A stretch of 64,000 nt of DNA from CAYRGG01 sp964423745 (GCA_964423745.1 CAYRGG010000011.1:1-64000), one strand, 5' to 3'; shown: positions 1-8,340, counted from the stretch's first letter. The notes: a model not told the origin generated them from the letters alone. A program made the numbers and translations.

Positions 1-1
1 C

Positions 2-316
2 TATATAAGCGATGAAGGCGATATTTCCGCTCTTATAGAAGCGGAATATAGTTTTCGATTGAGTCAGCGTTCCCAACTCATTCCCCGTTTTGAAACCGCT
101 ATCGCTGTGCAGGATGTGGAAGACTATAACATCGCCTCGGGGATCAACGGATTTACCCTAGGCGCTCGGCTCAACTACCAAATCACCCGAGAGTTTGCCC
201 CTTATATCGGTGTTAGCTGGGAGCGATCGCTGTTTGACACCGCGGATTTGATCCGGGAAGACGGTGGCGATACCAGCACAACGGCTTTTGTAGTCGGGGT
301 GCGGCTGATTTTTTAG
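2..316 (+). CDS. copB: Copper resistance protein B, C-terminal part (5' end outside window)
   Basis: The frame is open from the left edge and ends in TAG at 314-316; about 104 residues are visible. The chain reads as alternating beta strands (RSQLIPRFETAIAVQDVEDY, then GARLNYQITREFAPYIGVSW) and ends in an aromatic residue, as outer-membrane barrels do. The motif around FAPYIGVSWERSLF with GDTSTTAFVVGVRLIF is typical of the CopB/PcoB C-terminus. CopB is an outer-membrane copper-binding protein usually encoded after the multicopper oxidase CopA, which would lie to the left. The His-ended DUF2231 protein and cus genes nearby fit a metal-resistance setting. Confidence 0.8.
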   Translation, partial: YISDEGDISALIEAEYSFRLSQRSQLIPRFETAIAVQDVEDYNIASGINGFTLGARLNYQITREFAPYIGVSWERSLFDTADLIREDGGDTSTTAFVVGVRLIF

Positions 317-397
317 CGCCGTAATTTGCAGCTTGTAGGGTGGGTAACTTGTTGCCCACGCGCAAATGTTCAATAACACAGAAAAGGGAACACAGAT

Positions 398-895
398 ATG
401 ATCATCGAACCTGCCCTTTGGCATCCCATTTTAGTTCACTTCACCTTTTCGCTGCTGTTGCTGGCGCCGTTGTTCCTGCTCGCGGGCGCGGTCGGAAAAA
501 ATCATGGCTGGGGTACTGCGGCTTACATCACCGGCCGCACCCTCCTATGGACGGGGGTATTGATCACTATCGCCACCGTAATCGCTGGTTTTATCGCCAT
601 GTATAACGTCAGTGTGAGTGAAGAGGTCCACCACCATATTCACGATCATCGCGACTGGGCCATCGCCACCGCCTCGCTCTATGCCATCCTCGCCATTTGG
701 TCCGTGGTGACGTGGAAAAAAAGCACGCGCCTCGGCTGGTTGTTCGGTCTGATCATGACGGCAGCGTTTTTTATGCTGGCCATCACCGGGTATAAAGGCG
801 GCGAGTTGGTCTTTTATCACGGTGTGGCGGTAAAGGCAGTGATGCAGGGAGAAAGCGGGGGTCATTCCAGCGAACATGGTGACCATAGTCACTAA
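398..895 (+). CDS. DUF2231 integral membrane protein with His-rich ends
   Basis: This 165-residue protein begins with the DUF2231 signature (LWHPILVHFTFSLLLLAPLF) and has four hydrophobic segments, near residues 12-30, 48-68, 85-103 and 112-130. Family members are predicted inner-membrane proteins, some with heme-like or metal-binding His positions; the biochemical role is not established. Two His clusters stand out: EEVHHHIHDHRDW in the second loop and a GGHSSEHGDHSH tail. It lies 81 bp downstream of copB in the same direction, so it may be copper-related; that is inference from position and His content. Confidence 0.75.
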   Translation: MIIEPALWHPILVHFTFSLLLLAPLFLLAGAVGKNHGWGTAAYITGRTLLWTGVLITIATVIAGFIAMYNVSVSEEVHHHIHDHRDWAIATASLYAILAIWSVVTWKKSTRLGWLFGLIMTAAFFMLAITGYKGGELVFYHGVAVKAVMQGESGGHSSEHGDHSH

Positions 896-1182
896 AAGCC
901 ATGCTGTGATGATTGATAGCCGCTTTGGTCCGACAGACAAAACAAAGGCAATGGAACTAAGTTAACCCTCTGCAGCCTACTCGGCGCTTTGATAACCCGG
1001 AAAAAGCTGGAGCCCCCAGACCCGTTTGGTTTGCATTACGGTCTTCAAACACCCCTTTTCACAATTGTAGGGCAAATGGCTTACAGGATGGTGATGGGAA
1101 TTTTTTACGCCTTTTAGTATCACAGGACTATTGCTGCTCGCTCTAGAAAACGCAGCGTGTTGTGTAACAAAGGGGATTAACA

Positions 1183-2169
1183 ATGAAAGTCATGGCCATC
1201 ACAGGCGCTTCAGGCGGCATAGGCCGCGCCACCGCACTGGCATTTGCCAAGCAAGGTGCGGCCATCGGTCTGATCGCTCGTAATAAAGCTGCCCTCGAAG
1301 AGGTTAAAGCTGACGTTGAATCTGCGGGCGGCAAAGCGCTGGTTTTGCCTTATGATGTGAGCGAAGACGGTGCCCTAGAAGCGGCAGCGCAAACCATCGA
1401 GGAAACCCTCGGTCCCCTCGACATCTGGATAAACAGCGCCATGGTGACGGTGTTTGGCAAAGTAGAGGATATCAGCGGCGAAGAATACCGCCGCGTCACC
1501 GATGTCACCTATCACGGCGCGGTACTCGGCACAATGGCCGCCCTTAAACGCATGAAAAGCCGCAACCGCGGTCATATTATACAAATCGGGTCTGCCCTGT
1601 CCTACCGCTCAATCCCGCTGCAATCGGCCTATTGCGGAGCTAAACACGCCATCCGTGGGTTTACGGACTCGCTCCGTTCTGAACTTATTCATGAAAAAAG
1701 CGCCATAGAGCTTTCCATGATTCAACTGCCGGCTTTTAACACGCCGCAATTCACCTGGGCGCGCTTACATATAGACAAACAACCCCAATCCCTGCCACCC
1801 ATTCACGATCCCAACTTAGCGGCGGAGGTGGTAGTGTGGACAGCCGAACATCCCCAGCGGGAAGTCTGGGTAGGTTGGCCCACCTGGCAGGCGGTGTTGG
1901 GGCAGAAGATTTTTCCCAGTCTGCTCGACCGTTTTATGGCGAAAAAGGCTTGGAGTGGCCAATTAACGGACCAAACTCCAGCGCCGGACCGGCCCGATAA
2001 CCTATTTACCCCTGCAGACAAAGGCTATGCCGTCAAAGGCCCGTTAACAGATAAGGAGGTCAGAGAAAAACCCAAGCTTTGGCAGGTGTCTAACCAAAAT
2101 TTCTGGATTAATTCAGCAGGCTTTGGATTGATTATCCTGGGGTTTGTTTTGGGGCTTTGGTTGGGATAG
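1183..2169 (+). CDS. SDR-family oxidoreductase with C-terminal membrane anchor
   Basis: This is a 328-residue short-chain dehydrogenase/reductase. The Rossmann glycine motif GASGGIGRA is at residues 7-15, an NSAM segment replaces the usual NNAG near residue 85, and the active-site YCGAKHA (YxxxK) is near residue 150. It is longer than a classical 250-residue SDR. The extra C-terminus is a linker and a terminal hydrophobic helix (FGLIILGFVLGLWLG), which suggests the enzyme sits on the inner membrane. The substrate is unknown. The ATG is preceded by AAAGGGGATT. Nothing in its immediate neighbours tells what it acts on. Confidence 0.85.
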   Translation: MKVMAITGASGGIGRATALAFAKQGAAIGLIARNKAALEEVKADVESAGGKALVLPYDVSEDGALEAAAQTIEETLGPLDIWINSAMVTVFGKVEDISGEEYRRVTDVTYHGAVLGTMAALKRMKSRNRGHIIQIGSALSYRSIPLQSAYCGAKHAIRGFTDSLRSELIHEKSAIELSMIQLPAFNTPQFTWARLHIDKQPQSLPPIHDPNLAAEVVVWTAEHPQREVWVGWPTWQAVLGQKIFPSLLDRFMAKKAWSGQLTDQTPAPDRPDNLFTPADKGYAVKGPLTDKEVREKPKLWQVSNQNFWINSAGFGLIILGFVLGLWLG

Positions 2170-2635
2170 AGAGGAAAAGTTGGCGTCGGCTGACTGGTAT
2201 GTGATTCCGGTCGATTTTGTGGATTAAAACAAAATGGCAAACGACGCTTTTAAAACATAGCAATAGTGGGTTATGTCTCAAGCTTTATACTCGTAAGGCA
2301 GCAGAACCACTTCGACTAATTCAATTTCCAACCGGCTAGTGGGTCTATTACCAGCCAGTCCGGCCGCTTGGGAGTGCGCTACAAGCCTATGCCTAAGCAG
2401 CGCCGTATGTGTAAATGAAACAATTTTCTTGGGAATATTGCTGGAATGTAGAAAGCGTTATTGATAGTTATTAGTTCGCTTTATTCGTGACCATCAATTA
2501 CCTAATAAACTAGAATAGGCCTTATTGGAAACTCACAAACTGTTTTGTTAGGACTTTGATATATAAGGGATCACAATCAGTTTCAAATAAAGTCTAATAT
2601 TGATCCTATAACTAAATTATGCCGTTTAAAATAAG

Positions 2636-2683
2636 TTAAACGTTTCGTTTAATCACTAAGTTAGTATTTAACATTATATGTTA
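2636..2683 (+). promoter_or_regulatory. Tandem enhancer-type inverted repeats (putative activator binding sites)
   Basis: Two perfect inverted repeats are visible: TTAAACG-TTT-CGTTTAA at 2636-2652 and TAACAT-TAT-ATGTTA at 2669-2683. Their centres lie about 103 and 71 bp upstream of the -24 GG of the sigma-54 promoter at 2746. This is the normal spacing for sites bound by an NtrC-type activator. Similar repeats precede the second paralogue and the cus operon. Confidence 0.6.
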
Positions 2684-2745
2684 CACCTTATCTTTCCAAA
2701 TCTTTCTAATAGATATAACCTGTTGTTTTTTATTTTATTTATAGT

Positions 2746-2760
2746 TGGCACACCTTATGC
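2746..2760 (+). promoter_or_regulatory. Sigma-54 promoter for small exported protein 1
   Basis: TGGCACACCTTATGC matches the sigma-54 -24/-12 consensus, with GG and GC separated by exactly ten bases. It lies about 105 bp before the ATG at 2865. The second paralogue has the same box with one base changed (TGGCACACCTGATGC), which strengthens the call. Confidence 0.75.
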
Positions 2761-2864
2761 TAAATATTTATTGGGGCCATTAAGTAGTATTACGAAGCAA
2801 TGCTTTTTGGGTGATCAATAAACGGTTTTTATTTAGCTATTTAATAGCATCATGGAGGTCACTA

Positions 2865-3137
2865 ATGAAAATTATGCGTTTGGTTTTTGCCAGTCTATTA
2901 TCGATGCAACTTCTCAGTGTTGCCTTTGCAAGCGATCCTTTTCACGATCAGAGTACTAATTGGCGTGAAGCTGCCCCAATCGGTTCTACTGAGTCAAACA
3001 CATCCGCAAATGGATCAATTGAGGGTTTTAAAGATCGTGGAACCTATTGGATTGATACTGCACCCGCTGGTTCTGATGAATTCAGCGATGAGCCAAGTGA
3101 GTCGATAGATGCCGCTCCTTCAAGATTTAATGGCTAA
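2865..3137 (+). CDS. Small exported repeat protein, paralogue 1
   Basis: This 90-residue protein starts at the ATG at 2865, behind CATGGAGGTCACTA, a strong ribosome site that the paralogue shares; upstream in-frame starts lack one. The first ~22 residues (MKIMRLVFASLLSMQLLSVA) form a signal peptide cleaved after FA. The mature part has two copies of a ~33-residue repeat: DPFHDQSTNWREAAPIGST and GFKDRGTYWIDTAPAGSD, followed by a broken third start. The consensus is F-[KNH]-D-R-G-T-[YN]-W-x3-AP-x-GS-D. There are no cysteines and it is acidic. I do not recognise the family. Its own sigma-54 promoter and terminator make it a single-gene unit; a role in metal or envelope stress is inferred only from the shared promoter type. 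Confidence 0.75.
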   Translation: MKIMRLVFASLLSMQLLSVAFASDPFHDQSTNWREAAPIGSTESNTSANGSIEGFKDRGTYWIDTAPAGSDEFSDEPSESIDAAPSRFNG

Positions 3138-3171
3138 AATTGCCTGCAGCTCTGTATCAATGATGATAGTT

Positions 3172-3206
3172 TTTCCCACCCCATTGCTATGTGCTGGGGT
3201 GGGAAA
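3172..3206 (+). terminator. Hairpin terminator after small exported protein 1
   Basis: An 11-bp perfect stem (TTTCCCACCCC with GGGGTGGGAAA) encloses a 13-base loop, 35 bp after the stop codon. The run following it is only weakly T-rich, but the A/T-flanked GC stem is a typical intrinsic terminator. The paralogue is followed by a closely similar hairpin. Confidence 0.7.
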
Positions 3207-3229
3207 TTGCTAGTAATAAGTTCGTTGAC

Positions 3230-3376
3230 TTAAAAATATCGGCGCGTACTCAACGCCCAGCCCAGGGTTTCTTTGAACTATCTGTGACTGTCTTCCACCC
3301 ACACCCGCAATCCATACAGCCTCACGATCTCCGGTACTTCAGTCATGGACATAGGACTCATGGATGTATGTACCAT
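3230..3376 (-). pseudogene. Decayed transposase C-terminal fragment
   Basis: On the minus strand a 49-codon frame contains EIVRLYGLRVWVEDSHR, an in-frame TAG, then FKETLGWA. DDE transposases of the IS701-like group carry a block of the form EVVRLYGLRxWVEQSYKQVKxxLGW, so the stop replaces the expected Gln codon. A second frame just upstream (DLPDGTYIHESYVHD) may be earlier sequence shifted out of frame. No terminal repeats or intact ORF remain. It is a dead insertion remnant between the two small-protein genes. Confidence 0.55.
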
Positions 3377-3529
3377 CCGGTAAATCAATAAACTTTATCT
3401 AATGGTTAACTTCGCCATGAAAGTCTGCGATGTAATATACTAGTTAATTAATATGCACTGTATTAAATACTCTATTCTAAAAACGTTTACTTAATGTATT
3501 ACAACCTGTCTAACACTTTAATTCGTCAA

Positions 3530-3546
3530 TTAAACAATTCGTTAAT
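3530..3546 (+). promoter_or_regulatory. Enhancer-type inverted repeat upstream of paralogue 2
   Basis: TTAAACA-ATT-CGTTAAT has the same 7-3-7 layout as the site at 2636-2652, with two mismatches between arms. Its centre is about 93 bp upstream of the -24 GG at 3631. A weaker AACATTACAT match at about 3571 corresponds to the second site of paralogue 1. Confidence 0.5.
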
Positions 3547-3629
3547 TGATCACGTTTTTATTTAAAACAAAACATTACATAAATCTTCAAGAATAGATAT
3601 AACCTTTTGTTTATCTTAAAATTATAAAG

Positions 3630-3644
3630 TGGCACACCTGATGC
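3630..3644 (+). promoter_or_regulatory. Sigma-54 promoter for small exported protein 2
   Basis: TGGCACACCTGATGC has the GG-N10-GC spacing and the TGGCAC -24 box. It lies 105 bp before the ATG at 3750, the same distance as in paralogue 1. Confidence 0.75.
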
Positions 3645-3749
3645 TATATATTTATTAAGTCATCAAAAAACGCATTGCAAAGCAGTGCTTTCGAGTAAAT
3701 TAACAGACTTTGTCTATTTGATTATTAAAAAGCATCATGGAGGTGTTTT

Positions 3750-4037
3750 ATGAATATTAAGCTTTTAGTTTTTACCGTTTTGTCATCTACATTGATTTTA
3801 AGTACAAATTTGGCAGCGGAGCCGTTTAATGACCGTGGCACTTATTGGCTTAGAGCTGCGCCATCAGGTTCCGATGCGTCATACCCACCAGTAGATCCCT
3901 CTATTGAGGGCTTCAAAAACCGCGGAACTAATTGGATTGTTGTTGCACCGGCTGGTTCTGATACGTCACGCGAGCCAGTAAATCCTACTCCTTCAGGTTT
4001 CAATGACAAAAATAACTTTGAAGACCTGAGGTACTAA
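3750..4037 (+). CDS. Small exported repeat protein, paralogue 2
   Basis: This 95-residue protein has a signal peptide (MNIKLLVFTVLSSTLILSTN, cleavage near LAA) and two repeats: EPFNDRGTYWLRAAPSGSD and GFKNRGTNWIVVAPAGSD, plus the start of a third (GFNDKNNFEDLRY). It is about half identical to the product of 2865-3137 and shares its promoter box, CATGGAGGT ribosome site and terminator shape. Both repeats keep the aromatic T[YN]W and the APxGSD turn, which suggests a structural or ligand-contact role. No known domain is recognised. The location after export (periplasm or surface) cannot be settled from the sequence. Confidence 0.78.
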   Translation: MNIKLLVFTVLSSTLILSTNLAAEPFNDRGTYWLRAAPSGSDASYPPVDPSIEGFKNRGTNWIVVAPAGSDTSREPVNPTPSGFNDKNNFEDLRY

Positions 4038-4042
4038 CTGTC

Positions 4043-4077
4043 TTTCCCGCCAGATCCTATAAAGATTTGGCGGGAAA
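4043..4077 (+). terminator. Hairpin terminator after small exported protein 2
   Basis: TTTCCCGCCAGATC pairs with GATTTGGCGGGAAA (one mismatch in 14) around a short loop, followed by TTT. It begins 6 bases after the stop. The stem resembles the one after paralogue 1, consistent with duplication of the whole transcription unit. Confidence 0.75.
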
Positions 4078-4735
4078 TTTGTAGCTTAAAATTCCTCTTT
4101 GAACCTACGCAAGCTTCTCTATAGCTTAACCAATTCTTTATACATGACATCTATCGAGGACATAACGATCATAGACATTCTGACGATAAAATGACGTAGA
4201 AGAATAAGCATGGTATAGCATGCCCCTTACAGACTATGTCTGGTGGTTATTTTAAAATCAACGATCGTTACAACAAACTTAACATCACCCCATAACCTAC
4301 TTGAAATATAGTCACAACTTGACTACACAGAACCATTGCCATGTGTCGATGTTAATACCCTAACCCTGATTAAGTGAATTTAACGTATCGTTAATATTTT
4401 TCTTAATTCTGTATAATTTTTGATTGTATGATAACTAAAAAAAGGGTTAATTAAACGATTTGTTAAGTAATCAATTTTTTATTTAACATTTCGTATTATC
4501 GCTAAAGTTTACAGTCAAAGAGTCCGTTTTATTTTTTTAATAACAACCTAAAAAATTATAAAAAAGTTATTTTAATCGTCTATTTTTGTACTAGAATTAT
4601 AAAAAATTGTAAGAATCCTACTATTAAGGATCCAAATAAAATTTAAGCAACTAGAAGCAAAAAAAATTATATTTCAATAAAGCCTCTTTTTGGGAACTGC
4701 ATAATCATGGCCCACGCTCTCGGGAGGAGATAGTC
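4078..4735. promoter_or_regulatory. Long AT-rich leader of the porin gene with three enhancer-like repeats
   Basis: Three repeats resemble those before the sigma-54 promoters: TTAACG-TAT-CGTTAA at 4380-4394 (perfect), TTAAACG-ATT-TGTTAAG at 4451-4467, and TTAACATTTCGTATTA at 4483-4498. I found no GG-N10-GC promoter within 150 bp downstream, so the promoter type is open. The ribosome site CGGGAGGAGATAGTC precedes the ATG at 4736. No small gene was seen. Confidence 0.45.
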
Positions 4736-6229
4736 ATGCGATTTTACTTCAAAACTACCTACAATGTTGTTATTAATGGTTTGCTAACCACTGCGTTAGG
4801 TGCGGTAAGTGTTGCTCAAGCTGCCGAGTTTGAATTTCATGGCGATCTTAACAACCGCTTCCTGTTGTATGGCAACCAGCTTGGTTTTATGACGACAAAC
4901 CGAACTCGGGGAGACGCGACAACTGCGGTCAGCCCGGACGGCACCCTAGGAAGCTTAAGGGAGGGTGTACCAGCGCGGGTTGATGAGGACGGTGTCGAGG
5001 ACAATTTTGGTGAGATCAAGTATCGCTTCTGGACCACGGCGGCCACCGATGACGATGCCGTCAAGGGCGTGTTAGCCGTCGAAATTGGAGGACTTCGTTT
5101 TGGTAATGAAAATGAAATTGGCGCGACGTTTTCCGGCGACGGCATCAATATAGAAACCCGTTGGGCTTATACCGATTTTGCCTTACCTTCTTTTCCAGAA
5201 AACCGGCTCACCATCGGCTTACAGCCGTTTGCATTAAATCCCTATTTGTGGCAAGAAACAGCCATGGGCGTTGCCCTGCAAGGACCTATTTCCGATACCA
5301 CAACCTATAATGCGGCTTGGATGCGGGGTCGTGCCCGCGACAAAAATGCTGAAGACAACTTCGAAGATTTAGATAGCCTTTCAGCTCGCTTCGGCTTTAC
5401 ACCGTTTGTAGGGGCAACAGCGGGGGTTTTTGGACTCTATCAACATGCGCGGCTCGACGATGGCGACGGTACCAATATCGTCGCTGAAGGCTATGAAGTC
5501 AAGCAGTTGGGTAACGTCGACTTAGATCTGTTTAGCATTGGTGTAGATGGTAGCTACATTCGGCCCATTGCTGGCAACGAGTGGTTTTTAAATTGGGACC
5601 TTATCTTTCAGACTGGTGAAATCAAAAACGCTCGCTTTTTCGCAGCGGACAACTATACGGGCATTCCTAATGCGTCGGGTGACTTCGATGTCACTAGTTT
5701 TTTTGGCCGCTTGGATGCCGGTACTACCCTTGGCCCCACCACGCTAACGTATACCTTTTGGTATGCGTCGGGGGATGATAATCCCAACGACGATGATTTC
5801 AATGCGTTTATAGCCACCGACGTGGATGTGACCGCGAGCACCATCTTCTTCGAAGGCAACATCGTTGACGACACCTACCATTCGGAGCGTCCCTATCTGC
5901 TGGACAAGGGCTTTATCTTAAATAAACTAGCGGTGGACCATCAGGTCACTGATAAACTGACGGCCGGCGCCGCAGTGCTCTATCTTGCCCTGGCGGAAGA
6001 TGTTGAATACACCGATTTTCGCGGTAACAACCGGGACGAGAGCGCCCTTGGTTGGGAGATCAACGCTAGTATGCAATATCAACTTTACGAGAGTCTCGAG
6101 TTCGGGGCCGTGGTCGGCTATCTTATCTCAGATGACGCCATGGATTTCTATGAAGCGGGAGCGGATCGCGACGGCAATGCCGACGCGGATATTTTCCACG
6201 CGGCTGCGCGGGTGCGCTTCAAATTTTAG
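4736..6229 (+). CDS. Outer-membrane beta-barrel porin (alginate-export-like)
   Basis: This 497-residue protein has a signal peptide ending at AQAA near residue 31, then a mature chain starting EFEFHGDLNNRFLLYG. It alternates amphipathic strands with Asp/Asn-rich loops and ends in RVRFKF, the terminal Phe being the barrel-assembly signal. Length and pattern fit 16-18-strand porins of the alginate-export-like group; the substrate is unknown. Many acidic loops (DEDGVEDNF, DDDNPNDDDF-like) could bind cations. It follows the two small-protein genes and shares enhancer-like repeats with them, so it may belong to the same response. Confidence 0.7.
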   Translation: MRFYFKTTYNVVINGLLTTALGAVSVAQAAEFEFHGDLNNRFLLYGNQLGFMTTNRTRGDATTAVSPDGTLGSLREGVPARVDEDGVEDNFGEIKYRFWTTAATDDDAVKGVLAVEIGGLRFGNENEIGATFSGDGINIETRWAYTDFALPSFPENRLTIGLQPFALNPYLWQETAMGVALQGPISDTTTYNAAWMRGRARDKNAEDNFEDLDSLSARFGFTPFVGATAGVFGLYQHARLDDGDGTNIVAEGYEVKQLGNVDLDLFSIGVDGSYIRPIAGNEWFLNWDLIFQTGEIKNARFFAADNYTGIPNASGDFDVTSFFGRLDAGTTLGPTTLTYTFWYASGDDNPNDDDFNAFIATDVDVTASTIFFEGNIVDDTYHSERPYLLDKGFILNKLAVDHQVTDKLTAGAAVLYLALAEDVEYTDFRGNNRDESALGWEINASMQYQLYESLEFGAVVGYLISDDAMDFYEAGADRDGNADADIFHAAARVRFKF

Positions 6230-6238
6230 AAAAAATAA

Positions 6239-6272
6239 GGGCATCCTGGTTGTTTACAATAAACGGATGCCT
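6239..6272 (+). terminator. Weak hairpin after porin gene
   Basis: GGCATCC and GGATGCC pair across an 18-base loop that itself contains GTTTA/TAAAC. There is no strong T-run, so this could be a weak terminator or an mRNA-stabilising stem. Confidence 0.35.
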
Positions 6273-6381
6273 ATTCCACTGTTTCTCAGGGCAAGCTTGA
6301 CTTGTGTTCTTGTTAGCCAAGTGTTTCTAAGCACTTTGCTGTAGTTACTACCTAACCGATTTATATCGTCGAGGCATCGCC

Positions 6382-8085
6382 ATGGGATTGCGACCATCGC
6401 TGCTACTGTTTTTTTTCTTCACTGTTTGCGGCGAGGTGTTTGCAGCCACCGCAGAAAACATCGCTGCTGATTTTCAACCCCTTTCTGGTTATGTCGTAGA
6501 GCGCCAGGGGGAAGCGTATATTGTTGATCTAGATACCACCGATGGATTATCTGTGGGTGATTTGATAACCGTGCTTGGTTCAGGAAAACCACTGACTCAC
6601 CCGGTTACGGGTGAAGTCTTGGGAAAACTAGAGACAACTAAAGGCATTCTTAAGGTCACCCGGATTGAGTCGGGTTTTTCTTGGACCCGCCCCTTACAAC
6701 CGGCTACAGGCATTCAGCGAGGGGATATGATCCGCCGTTATGGGGGTATTGCTGCTGTTTTCAGAGACTATACGAATAGCGGGGAACGGTTCTATGGACA
6801 ACTCAAAGATGCCTTGCCAAATCTGGAATGGCAGGGCTACGCTACGGTAACAACTGACAACAGAAATAGGCAAGGACCTGACGATCGTATCGCTTTAATA
6901 TTCGAATTACGACAGCAGGGATTGACTGTACGTGATGCAGAGTCCCAGCTACTGCAGTTTTACCCAAATCCTCGTGTGATCCGTAAGCGCGTCCCAGCGC
7001 CTATCGAAAAACCGGCTCATGCAGCAGAACCAATGCCTCGTAACAAGGACCCTGCACCGAGAGGCGACTCAATAGTGACACACGAGGTGCAATATCCAGA
7101 ATTAGAGCAGCTTACTAATGTGCGTGACAAAGTCATTATGGCTGACTTTTTACCTAATGATGGACGCCTTCTGTTGGCGACGACGGATACTAAAAGCATT
7201 CGCGTATTCGATGTCAGTTTAGGCTTGCAGCGTGTGGCACACAGTGACAGAGGAAAAAGGGATAAAATTCTTGCATTACATTGGTGGCAACCCGATGCTC
7301 AACAAGCACCCTTGCTGGCGACAACCGTTTGGAGCGGCCAACGGGTCCAAGGCGCTCTCTATGCTCTACGTAGCGATGGTCTGGTACTGCTTCGGGATAG
7401 AATCCCCTACATCCTAGCAACCTTTGATCGTGATGGGGATCGACAACCAGAATTGCTGTTGGGGCAGTCCTTTGATCGCGAGACATTTTTTGGTCGAAAA
7501 ATTAGGCAATTAAAATGGGTAGAAGAGAGTCTAAAAGAACAAAAGTTAGACTTTGAGGTACCACAACGCTTTGCTATCCAAGGCGCGGCTTTTGCCGATC
7601 TCACCGGCGATGGACAACAAGAAATCGTCTTTATTCGCAACAATGTTTTATATATCTATGGTTCAAACAATCAATTACTATACCGTTCTTCTAGTCAGCT
7701 GGGCGGTAGCATCGCATCGGTTACCTATGAAATAGATCCTGCCTTCGAATTTAGCCCCGTTAAGACCGTACCGTTTGAGCTAGCGCCCGTAGTCACTGAT
7801 CTCGACGGCGATGGTATTCCAGAATTGGTGACCGTTGCCTCAGAACGTTCGCCCTTTGTGATACCAGGACTGGATTCTGGAATAACAAAAAGTTGGTTGT
7901 CCGTTTTAGAATTTCGTGAAGGATCCTTTCTCAAGGGCAAACTCGGGCCAGAGCTTGAGCTTCCTTTACAAGGGCTGACGGCATCGGATGACCGTATGGT
8001 TCTTCTAACGCCTGAGTCTCATTCCTTTTTTGGAGGGCGAAACAAGCAGAGTAAATTATGGGGTTTGCCGTTAGAAGCTAAATAG
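6382..8085 (+). CDS. Secreted FG-GAP (VCBS-like) repeat protein
   Basis: This 567-residue protein has a signal peptide ending near FAAT (residue 22). Residues ~35-110 (GYVVERQGEAYIVDLDTTDG, then LGKLETTKGILKVTRI) resemble the small beta domain found at the C-terminus of FlgT-type proteins. The C-terminal half contains three calcium-type FG-GAP loops: DRDGDRQPELLLG (~349), DLTGDGQQEIVFI (~406) and DLDGDGIPELVTV (~472), suggesting a beta-propeller. It probably acts in the periplasm or at the outer membrane. It follows the porin by 152 bp in the same direction. The exact function is unknown. Confidence 0.65.
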   Translation: MGLRPSLLLFFFFTVCGEVFAATAENIAADFQPLSGYVVERQGEAYIVDLDTTDGLSVGDLITVLGSGKPLTHPVTGEVLGKLETTKGILKVTRIESGFSWTRPLQPATGIQRGDMIRRYGGIAAVFRDYTNSGERFYGQLKDALPNLEWQGYATVTTDNRNRQGPDDRIALIFELRQQGLTVRDAESQLLQFYPNPRVIRKRVPAPIEKPAHAAEPMPRNKDPAPRGDSIVTHEVQYPELEQLTNVRDKVIMADFLPNDGRLLLATTDTKSIRVFDVSLGLQRVAHSDRGKRDKILALHWWQPDAQQAPLLATTVWSGQRVQGALYALRSDGLVLLRDRIPYILATFDRDGDRQPELLLGQSFDRETFFGRKIRQLKWVEESLKEQKLDFEVPQRFAIQGAAFADLTGDGQQEIVFIRNNVLYIYGSNNQLLYRSSSQLGGSIASVTYEIDPAFEFSPVKTVPFELAPVVTDLDGDGIPELVTVASERSPFVIPGLDSGITKSWLSVLEFREGSFLKGKLGPELELPLQGLTASDDRMVLLTPESHSFFGGRNKQSKLWGLPLEAK

Positions 8086-8238
8086 TTGGTGAATAGTTGG
8101 GTTCAATGTCAACCTGTAAATTGCTGGAACTAAATTAGGATGCCTGTTGTGAATACGAAACCACTTTTGCCCCTTGTCATCTAATATTAATCCCCTCTTA
8201 AACTGATGTTAACGTCGGTCGAAGGTGGGGGCTTTGTG

Positions 8239-8340
8239 TCAGATACTTGCCCCCCTGTTTTCAAATTGCTCTGAGCGCAGCCGTTTGGCTTGCTCCTGCG
8301 CCCAGGCAATCACGTCTTTGTCGTAGCTTGTATGGCTCAT
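8239..8340 (-). pseudogene. Truncated DUF29 gene
   Basis: The 33-codon frame MSHTSYDKDVIAWAQEQAKR... LRSEQFENRG matches the N-terminus of DUF29 proteins (SYDxDxxAWxxEQAxLLRxGxF), which normally run about 150 residues. It ends after GASI in a TGA and no continuation was found in any frame beyond it. DUF29 genes are common, fast-decaying accessory genes. It is called a remnant with no function of its own. Confidence 0.6.

Larger units (their letters stand above)
2170..2864. other. AT-rich intergenic region upstream of small exported protein 1
   Basis: Base composition falls sharply after about 2400. The right half carries the enhancer-like repeats and sigma-54 promoter listed separately. On the minus strand around 2285-2395 there is a short open stretch ending in ...EVVLLPYEYKA that may be a gene remnant; it has no start and I do not recognise it. 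Nothing else was seen. Confidence 0.5.
3377..3749. other. AT-rich intergenic region upstream of small exported protein 2
   Basis: No coding potential was seen here. The region holds the enhancer-like repeat and sigma-54 promoter described separately. The block AATAGATATAACCT at about 3592-3605 is also conserved before the promoter of paralogue 1 (about 2709-2720), pointing to duplication of gene plus control region. Confidence 0.6.

Noticed and set aside
3191..3391. 66-codon plus-strand frame
   Set aside because: It overlaps the terminator of paralogue 1 and is the antisense of the transposase relic; no ribosome site.
4500..4735. Sigma-54 promoter for the porin
   Set aside because: Every GG in the stretch was checked and none has GC ten bases later.
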